From assembly GCF_037975245.1 (NCBI RefSeq), contig NC_092568.1, forward strand, positions 36,855,001 through 36,919,000: a stretch of 64,000 bases of DNA. The letters are read 5' to 3'. The DNA is from Apostichopus japonicus. Taxonomy: Eukaryota; Echinodermata; Holothuroidea; Aspidochirotida; Stichopodidae. This document shows positions 55,754 to 64,000 of the stretch, piece after piece; position 1 is the stretch's first letter, and every line of letters starts with the position of its first letter. Made by a program: the position numbers and the translations under genes. Under the pieces are notes generated by a model that was not told where the DNA came from, made no database searches, and saw nothing but the letters and a program-made list of their open reading frames with translations.

Positions 55754-56376
55754 ATCTAACAGTCAGCTTACAACATGATAACAGCATACAGAGTTGAAGA
55801 TGTTATCACTCATCAAACGAGAAAACTATAAATGCATAAATGGAAATTTAATAAATGCTATTATAACAAAGATATTAAAAGAAAGACATGGTGTGTAGTC
55901 TATTATACATTAGCGATACCCGTACAAGAAAGTTATTGAATTGTTGAGATATCTATAGTACCATTGAACTAAGAGATGGGAGATTAAAATTATGGTATGT
56001 TTATTTCGCTTCCAAGAATTGAATATTGTAATTATCATATAATCTTGATACAATCTTACTCGATCGATATTTTTATGAACGATTTCTACCAGAGGTTATT
56101 TCACAAAAGTCAGAGCCTGGAGAGGAAAACTCAAAACAGCTTGATCCACTCTCAACCCCAGTCCCCTTACACCAAGACCGTAATCGCCTTACACATAAAC
56201 TTAGCTAAAAGACCGGAGACGAGAAGTATTGAGTGATCTACAATGTACTGTTTACACGTGTCACATGACCGTAGCCATGATATGTTGTAACAGCATGTGC
56301 GCGAGCTTATATAAAAATCAACCAGATGCGACAATTTTGTTTGCTGCATTGTACTTCAATTGCCACGCTTTCAAAA

Positions 56377-56533
56377 CACTCGTATAGTGACCGTATGAGC
56401 AGTATGAATGAATATTCTTGTTTTTTATCAGATAAAAGTTAGGAACTGTTTGTACTGTCAATATTAGTGCTTCAGAACATAAATGAGAGTACAGCATAAA
56501 GTGGTATTAGCAGTAAAAAAGATTCTCAATTGG
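56377..56533. mobile_element. CCAGTTGG-family MITE, copy 3, reversed and truncated
   Basis: Matches the reverse complement of the 56603 copy from CACTCGTAT through GAGCAGTATGAAT, ATCAGAT, GTTTGTACTGTCAATA and GAGAGTACAG. It ends at GGTATTAGCA and a decayed terminus CAATTGG (56527-56533). The opposite terminus is missing. It lies only 70 bp from copy 4 and in the opposite orientation. Confidence 0.8.
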
Positions 56534-56602
56534 TTGATCGGCATTGCTAGAATAATGAATATGCAGTATGAAGAATATTCATCAAGAATAAGCAATATCC
56601 AG

Positions 56603-56803
56603 CCAGTTGGGACAATTTTCTAATGCTAATACCTCTCTAAACTGTACTCCAATAGCATGTTCTCAAAGCACAGGTATTGACAGTACAAACACTTCCTGAC
56701 CCTGATCTGATAGAAACTTGATATTCATACTGCTCGTACTGACAATACGAGTGCTCTGAAGTGGGATATGACACTACAGTATAGCAAAAACTGTCCCAAC
56801 TGG
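56603..56803. mobile_element. CCAGTTGG-family MITE, copy 4 (201 bp)
   Basis: The best-preserved copy. It opens CCAGTTGGGACAATTTTC and closes AAAACTGTCCCAACTGG, giving terminal inverted repeats of about 17 bp with one mismatch. The interior matches copy 2 block by block. Length is the same as copy 2 (201 bp), which supports these as the true element ends. No coding capacity. Confidence 0.9.
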
Positions 56804-57320
56804 GTGAAATATCGTACACTCACACATAATTGAATATCGATTCCTGATAATTCAAGATTGGGAACCAAACTGGACTGTATACTAGCATATCGACCGCGTA
56901 TAAAATCTTAGGAGTCGTAAATTTCTCAAAGTCATCGTACCGAAGTGAAAAAGGCATTAAATTAAATAACGCATGCGCATATTTACCTTATTCAAGTTGA
57001 GATTATCAGGTGTTTTTACGTGGCAACCATTATTATGGTGTAAGGGGGGGGGGGCGATTGGGAAACTGACACGCGAAAACATCACCTTTAACGACACAGT
57101 CCCGACGTAAGAGTGCTGGGGTTTAGTGTGGATCAGTTGTCTTTTGGTTTTCGTCATCAGGCTCCATCTTGCCATGACTTTCCTTATAAAAGCACCACAT
57201 TTAACGACAACAGATAAACAGTGATGTGTACAAGATTTCAAAGGTGGGTGGGTGGATGGGATCAAAATTCAAAATTTCTCCCGACTGATCTAGATAAGGG
57301 CTGATCCTTTGTGTAAGGGC

Positions 57321-57665
57321 CAGAGGCGAATGAAGGATTTTTATAGAGGAGGGGGATTGGGGTCATTGGAACCGAATGTTGGGTTGGGGGGGGGGGGGAG
57401 GGTGTCATCTCCCAGAGAAAAATAAAAATATTAAAGATCAAATGGGGACTTGTGAAGGATACCTAGATTATAGTTTAAATCTATTTGACTACCTCTAAAC
57501 GCAAAAGAATGCTCATAAATAATAATAAATTCAAAATAGTAGGTAGGCGAGCTGAATCTTAATAGGAGGGCCAGGTGCAAAGGATTTCATAGAGAAAGGA
57601 GCGCTACTCTGGGGACAATAAAGCCGTACCCTCTGTAAGGGGTCTGTTCCCCACCCCCTCAGAAA
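57321..57665 (+). mobile_element. G-rich repeated element, two decayed units
   Basis: CAGAGGCGAATGAAGGATTT opens one unit at 57321. A related CCAGGTGCAAAGGATTTC opens a second at 57571. Each continues through a TATAGAG/ATAGAGA purine-rich step, then a GGGG-rich segment and a CTCAGAG(A)AAAAA end. The opening matches 11857 and the wording of other G-rich patches in the window. It may be a dispersed DNA-element family; boundaries are not certain. Confidence 0.45.
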
Positions 57666-57886
57666 AAAATAATGGTTTAGACGACAATTAGAGCATTCTG
57701 AAGCATGTTTAGGCTACAATGTCTAAAAGTAGCCCTAATCGCAAGGTTTTCTTTATAAATAATGTGTGTGAGGTTGAAAAATGAAGGGGGGGGGGGGGGG
57801 GCTTACACCCGTAGCAGTTGTCCAGTTCTTCCCCGGCTGAATGAAAAATCACCCGACTGAACCACTATCCCTCGACTGACTGACGA
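57666..57886. other. Non-coding spacer with G run
   Basis: Holds a G run at about 57785-57800 and ends at the outer tip of the hairpin arm. Confidence 0.5.
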
Positions 57887-58246
<360 letters not shown>

Positions 58247-58261
58247 ACTACACGCTACACA

Positions 58262-58672
58262 AATTGTCGGACACCCTGGTCCTTCGTCAGGTGTAAAAAG
58301 AGTGATTGAAATCACATCAGTCTACCGTAAGCCCCCAGACTGCTCAAAGTGCTTGAACCCTGAAAGGAAAGCCATATCCCTATTGAGACAGTGTGGACGC
58401 ACTTTAAGGATCAATTCGACTTCCTTCAGCTTCTCTTATTATGGTCAGAATAGATTACCCAGGATTATGGCAAACTTTAGACAGTCGATATTGTGTTGTG
58501 GAAGATTAAAATGTTCAGCCACTGGAAAACTGGTTTGGTTGAGTCTGTGCTTTTGTAATTATTAAGTCGTATACGAAAAGGAGTGGAAGTTTTGCCAATA
58601 TACTGTATGTCAGGACAGAGAACACATGTGATAAGATATATCACAAAGGGAGTGTCACAGTTGTATTGGCCT
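58262..58672 (-). pseudogene. GIY-YIG endonuclease fragment of the Penelope-like element
   Basis: The minus strand encodes CDTPFVIYLITCVLCPDIQY (from about 58659), then IGKTSTPFRIRLNNYKS. VIYLI and QYIGKT stand where GIY-YIG nucleases carry their two signature strands, and R-x-R follows as in the family. YIGKT lies at 58588-58602. Further on, pieces of the form FPVAEHFNLPQHNIDCLKF and KLKEVELILKV resemble the later part of the domain, in shifted frames. Stops and frameshifts show it is dead. Its job in the element is to nick target DNA for priming. It lies opposite in strand to the RT half. Confidence 0.8.
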
Positions 58673-58673
58673 G

Positions 58674-61036
58674 GATGTTGTCCTTATCTTTTCTACTGTT
58701 ATTTCTATCCAACACGTGGAACATTACATCAAGCGTACATACTCATTTCTCGATGCCGTACCATTCCACGCCAGAAGAACGCAGGAGGGAAGTCTCATTA
58801 AATTGACCCAAACACGGTCTGACATCCACTTTTTGTCCAACTGCAAACGTGGATCTCATTCCTCGAGGACTTCGATTGAAGAACACATTATCTGCTGGGC
58901 ATGATTCTAAAGCCGCTTCTATCTGTAAGATGGCGTCACAGAAACTACGCAATCTGGCATTCAAGAACGCTTACAAGAAACAGAAAAGAAGTACTGAAAG
59001 AACTGAACAGGGTAAGGAATACCTCTCCCGGTCAATTACCGATCAAACGCGAATGACCCAAGTTCATTCCTTCCTCTCCACAGCATATACCAACTAAAAC
59101 TCAAGACATGCTTTCGGATTAAGAACAAGAAACTTACCGCCCTGATAAACGAAGACCCACTTCTTGGAGATCTCAAACGACGGAGACATCATTGTGCCAC
59201 AAAGTCTACAATTGATCCTCCGGAGCCATCGCGGGCACCCAACCGTCAACTGAACAAGTCTTCAAACACAGTTAACCTGTCCGCACACACCATTACGAAA
59301 TCACAAAGGGAAGTCCTTGAAAAGGGGTTGGCATTTTGTCCTACCTACAAACTTAATGACATTGAGCTATGTCAAGACACTATGTCATTCTGTCGCCGTA
59401 TCCGTCTAACGGAGTCGGCTAAAGATGCACCCTAGACAATGGGGGATCAGCCACTAATCCAATCGAAACCAAAATCCAGATTGTGGACTCCACCGGATTG
59501 ACGTAACCGCTACATCGACCTCTATATCAACTCGGTTATAGGTCACACCGCGACAAATTCCTATGCTCCATTTCCGAGAAGAATATACAATCTCGACCTA
59601 ACCTCAATAAATCGCAGCACATGGCACTCCAAACCGTGAAGAACAATATCGGCATTGTGGTGAAACTAACTGACAAGGGAGGAGCCATTGTCATACAAGA
59701 TCGCGACGACTACACATCGGAGGCACAAAGGCAACTATGCAACGACACTTACTACCTGCAACTCAACTCAGACCCAACAGTAAACCATCACAACGAATTT
59801 AACCGCATAATCTCAACCTTTCCTGAACGGCTCCGCCAAACCATCGAACATCTCACACCCAAAGCTCATCACCCGGTTGCTTCCATCTATGCTCCCCAAA
59901 ATCCACAAAATGTAGTCAATACCTGGATCCTCTGAATCGACCGTCACCATGCACACCAATGACAAAGAAATTCCACCCGGACACTCTATTGTTTCTGGTA
60001 GAGGTACCCTCGCTGAGGATATTTCTGGCCTCATCGATAGCCATCTACAACCACTAATGGGAAACATACCTAGTTTCGTCAAGGATACGACGGATTTTCT
60101 CCGGAAACTATCCACCCTACCCACCAGACTCCCGGTCCATACGTTACTTGTCACACTCGACGTATCTGCCCTATATACTATTATTCCGCACGATGAGGGG
60201 GTACGGGCATGCAATAAATACTTATCTGAGGGCAACCACCACAACACTGAGGAGATCGCCCTACTTATATACTTTATCCGCAGACACAATGTGTTTGCGT
60301 TCATGGACAGATTGCACATTCAGGCTAAGGGGACAGCCATAGAGTCAAAGATGGCTCCAGCGTATGCTAATCTATTTATGGCTGATTTGAATCTAGATTT
60401 CTCGATAGTTCTAATCTTCTACCACTCCTGTACCTACGTTACATTGACGATATCTTTGTTATTTGGTCACATTGGGAATAGTCTCTCGATGCGTTTGTAG
60501 ATAACCTCAATCTATTCCACCCCTCCAGTAAATTCACCATTGAGAAATCCAAATCTCATGTTGCCTTTCTGGACACTCTGGTCACTCTATCTAACGGTCA
60601 GATTAACACGTCTGTATATTCTAAACCCACTGACCATCACACATATCTCGACTTTCATAGTTTTCACCCAATTGATATTAAAGAGGCCATTGCCTTTAGC
60701 CAAATACATCGCTACAAACGCACCTGTTCTGATCCCTTACAATTTCGTAGTCAATCAACCCGCCTTAATTGGTCACTTTCTTCCTTGCAATTATCCCTAC
60801 AAATTATTGAAGAGAACCCTTAATATGGTCTGTAGAATTCCCAGGGAGAAATTGCTTCAAAATCAACATAGGAAGGTGGAAGAGCATCGTATTCCATTTG
60901 TCGTTACGCACAGCGATCAGGTCGATCCATTCATTAGGCTATAGTCAAAAATGAATGGAACACGTTGAACTTGGGAGACAATATGGGTGACATTTCATTA
61001 ACCTCCCTGCAGTTGCTAGAAGACAACCTCCGTAGT
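58674..61036 (+). pseudogene. Penelope-like reverse transcriptase, frameshifted
   Basis: Upstream conserved region: LEKGLAFCPTYKLNDIELCQ at about 59317-59370. Then DKGGAIVIQDRDDY (about 59675). The LPKIHK box is at 59892-59909 and is followed by an in-frame stop at 59913. IVSGRG lies at about 59988, LLVTLDVSALYT at about 60144 and GTAIESKMAPAYANLF at about 60333-60378. The catalytic YIDD is at 60440-60451. Palm/thumb text such as SKSHVAFLDTLVTL and VYSKPTDHHTYLDFHSFHP follows (about 60550-60670), then RIPFVVTHSDQVDPF. Sequence text and order fit Penelope-like RTs. Frames shift near 59890, near 60380-60440 and again after 60500. No functional protein is possible. The first ~65 bp matches the hairpin arms, consistent with an element terminal repeat. 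Confidence 0.88.
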
Positions 61037-61345
61037 TGAATTCGAGATATCTGAAATTGAATTCGAGATATCTGCAATTCTATTTCAGATATCTGAAAAT
61101 TGAATTCGAGATATCTGAAATTCTATTTCAGATATCTGAAATAGAATTGCAGATATCTCGAATTCAATTTCAGATATCTCGAATTCAATTTCAGATATCT
61201 GAAATTCTCTGGTATTTCGAGATATCTGAAATTGATTTTAAGATATCTGCAATTATTTGTAGATATTTGAAATAAATTGGAGATATCTGTAATTTAATTT
61301 GAGATATCTGAAATTATTACGAGATATCTGAAATTCCTTATTAAG
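61033..61345. repeat. Array of ~21-bp palindromic GATATC units
   Basis: About fourteen AGATATCT palindromes (some altered) are spaced at about 21 bp, joined by AAATTGAATTCG, AAATTCTATTTC or their complements. Linkers switch orientation partway along, so the array is itself partly palindromic. It begins inside the broken Penelope linker at about 61037 and decays at its right end (AGATATTTG, AATTATTTG). Frames across it are spurious. Confidence 0.92.
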
Positions 61346-64000
61346 TGTTAAAACGGCTTTCCATACGGCCGTGCATGCATCATTTTCTCTATATTTGTAA
61401 AAAAAGATATTGTTTTCAAAAGCAAGACCCATTTATGCTAAATTTGATATTATATCCACATTCGTTTATGGTAACATATTTACAACAATTTACTTATATT
61501 ATTAATGTTTTTTGTATTTCTGTAATATATGTAAAAATCCGATTACCCAGGACGCATACGTCATTATGAGGTCCAAATTACACACTTTCTTGTTACTTAT
61601 TGGCCAAATATTCATTTACTTTTTGCAATGTTTGTATTCCATCCTTTGATGTTACACACTTTACATTCAGTGATACGGTATCTGTATAGTAAGCAAAATA
61701 AGAAGAAGCGAAAGTTCCCTTCAGCGTTAGCCTCCAAATATTTTGAGAAAATTGATTAAATTTGGAAAAGGGCTGAATGCCATGAAAGATCTGTACTGTG
61801 CCTTTTTATAATTTTATATTTGTTTGTTCTTTGTTTTAGTGTATGAATAGGTCTATTACCATCTCCTGCATTGTTTTTAGTTTCAAGGTATATACGAAAG
61901 ACCAATTACTGAAGGAGAATCATGTCAAAACAAAGTATTTTAGATGTAATGGGTTGATTAATTACTCTGCAAGCAGAAAAGCAAAAACCGAAAAGAAAGA
62001 GAAAATTAAGTCGGTTGATAACATTTGACAGGGACTGTCATGTAAATCTAAATGTCACACCAATAAAACTGACATTAATTGCTAAAAATCAAGGTCGTCA
62101 AAAAATATGGAAAAACGGGGTATTTATTAGCCTTAGTCTAATTATTAATAACATGTTTTGGGAAGCATGGAAGTAGGTCGAATAAATGACTATTATCCAA
62201 TATCCCATAATACTGGTAGCCTAAATTTGGTAGACCTCTTTATGAAATAATTTAATATACCATTTATATGGAAAGCAAATTAAGTTTTTTTTTAATGTTA
62301 TAGGGAAAATAAGTTTTTTTGCGGTAAACATAATGAATATGAGATATGTTACCTGACTGTCACGGATTCTTTGTAGAGAGCAGTCGACAAGGGCGTAAAG
62401 AAGGACAAAGAGAGTATATGAGTTTTCAATGTGAAATATAATTATAAACAACAACAAAATTAATAACAGTTAGAATCATCATTCTATATATTATCTTAAG
62501 GTTTACGTCTATTTCTTATTTACTCTATATGGTTTCATTCAGTGTCATCGTCTTCACTTGGCCTCAATAGTTTTCTTCTTGGTTTTGGTTCTAGAATGTC
62601 TCAATATGAGCGTCGGCTTTCGGCCTTAGTATTTACGTTCTCTTACTTTCTTTGTTTCTCGTTGAGCAGTATATTTCTTCCCCCTTGCCTCTGTAAAGGT
62701 ACCAAAGCAACCAATTTAATGCGTAAAGTAATGAGTCACTGTTATCTCAATGACGGTGGATATATACTGATTTTCTTTCTTTTGAACTAAAATTTTATCT
62801 AAGTTTTGTATAATTAAACAAGAGCAACTTTTTTTTGTGCTCGGTTCAAGCCCGAGACAGAAAAATGAAAGAGCACGTGGCTATACGGTGCTTCTTATAC
62901 TTATCCTGCTGAATTCCGATACTCTGTTATAAATACATCATTATGTAATGCTTAAGGATGCACAAAACCATGGCTAAATAATTCTAAGTTAGCATCCAAT
63001 TAACTCAACACGCAAAGCAATCAATAAGATACTTATGGGGGTTTCCTAGATCGTGTTGTGACAATGATGTTGCAGCTAACGTCACAGCGTGTGCTATATA
63101 TATTTTCTTTTTTTGTTTATAAACTATATCTTACTTTGGAAATTCATTGACTTACACAAGTCAATGTATATATACTTGATTCCTCTTTGTTTATAAAGTT
63201 GGAATCACATCTAGTTATCTCGCCATCGTATGTGCTTTCACGAAATCTGATTAGCTTTTCGACGTATAAACGCTCAGCAGATTCGTAACGCGATATACAG
63301 ATCCATAGGGTGTGGGGCTATTTCCCCAAGCCCCACCACCTCCATCCCCTCCACCCCTCCACCCCCTTCACCCGCTCCACCTCACCCATCAACCCCCGCC
63401 TTCCACTTCACACAACATTTCAAGGGTATTTCTTAAGAAAAAATCGCGGTTAGATCTATAACTAAAGACTTATTTTATAGTATAAATATGCTTCCAAAAT
63501 AACTGTTCGAAGTTTGTCTGGGCGGATTCTCCTACACCCCTTCGTGACAGTGGGCATCAACAACTGCACCCTCTTAAAAATATATAAGATTTACAAAATT
63601 TGAAAAAGAAATTAAAAACAGTTCTTCTTGATACACGATGCTATGATGATGTGGTTTTGACCCCCCCCCCCCCCAAAAAAAAAAAAAAAAAACACGGCAT
63701 GTTTCCAGCATTTCTGCTAAGCAATCAACTATACAGTAGCCGGTACTAAGTAAATACTTAATGCTTTAAAAGATTTCTTTTAATGAAAGCTATCAAAATA
63801 AACGGTAAACGTCTCAAAAACGGGAGATCATGTGACGTAAACAGATGACGTCACAAAACGCGTAAAGACAAAAGTCAAACACAGAACTGCACTTTTGAAG
63901 CGTAAAATAGTTATTAAATTGATGAAATAATGTTCTTGAATTAAAAACAAAATTACCTGTCATAGTTGATGGAATACTCGCGTCACATATTGGCCATATC
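61346..64000. other. AT-rich non-coding stretch
   Basis: Holds CCACC-rich pyrimidine tracts (about 63325-63410) and a 14-base C run followed by an 18-base A run (63661-63692). Otherwise AT-rich. Short frames only; no gene recognised. Confidence 0.4.
63661..63692. repeat. Poly-C followed by poly-A
   Basis: C14 (63661-63674) directly followed by A18 (63675-63692). Confidence 0.95.

Larger units (their letters stand above)
50507..56375. other. Non-coding stretch with two mixed-composition frames
   Basis: A degenerate TACTCGTA-rich repeat lies at about 50985-51180. GTTGTTGTTGTAG lies near 52331, and a G run at about 54249-54262. Two minus-strand frames are listed separately as unidentified. No other gene-like sequence is supported. 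Confidence 0.35.

Noticed and set aside
61033-61345. CRISPR-like array
   Set aside because: The spacers are not unique, units are palindromic and about 21 bp, and the context is animal genomic DNA.

Overview
The window looks like gene-poor, AT-rich nuclear DNA from a multicellular animal. It has no operon-like packing, no long host open reading frames, and many introns' worth of empty sequence. It is crowded with (TA)n microsatellites, homopolymer G and C runs, minisatellites, tRNA-derived SINEs, a CR1-type LINE, a Penelope-like retroelement and short inverted-repeat DNA elements. The mixture, including a SINE with a conserved 'TTGGGCAAGGCACT'-like core, fits a marine invertebrate, plausibly a deuterostome such as an echinoderm. 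That placement is inference from repeat content and is not shown by any host gene. No host protein-coding gene could be identified with confidence.

Layout. 1-8.1 kb: near-unique AT-rich DNA with a small hAT-like MITE (1487-1613), a (TA)n tract and two decayed tRNA-like SINE pieces. 8.19-9.45 kb: the 3' part of a CR1-like LINE, broken by frameshifts. 9.5-14.8 kb: small minisatellites and a complete tRNA-headed SINE (12.36-12.66 kb). 14.8-18.15 kb: a 1,206-bp non-autonomous hAT-like transposon sitting inside a (TA)n tract, followed by a roughly 1-kb tandem duplication. 20.2-20.7 kb: a 90-150 bp period minisatellite. 21-29.5 kb: mostly unexplained AT-rich sequence. 29.55-29.71 kb: a fold-back element. 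30.6-31.1 kb: a headless SINE copy and a minisatellite. 35-57 kb: four copies of a ~200-bp inverted-repeat MITE family (34.9, 50.3, 56.4 and 56.6 kb), several minisatellites including a 1-kb array of 11-bp units (41.96-42.99 kb), and a large (TA)n block (46.7-47.0 kb). 57.9-61.3 kb: a perfect 104-bp-arm hairpin joined to a Penelope-like element, with its GIY-YIG part on the minus strand and its reverse-transcriptase part on the plus strand, ending in an array of palindromic GATATC units. 61.3-64 kb: unremarkable AT-rich DNA.

How it fits together. The window is best read as a record of transposon activity and repeat expansion. CR1-type LINEs are the likely drivers of the SINEs. hAT-type transposases acting from elsewhere would have moved the MITEs. 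The Penelope locus has the order expected of a 5' inversion during target-primed reverse transcription. It is the most informative structure here, together with the hairpin at its 3' end and the palindromic array at its other border.
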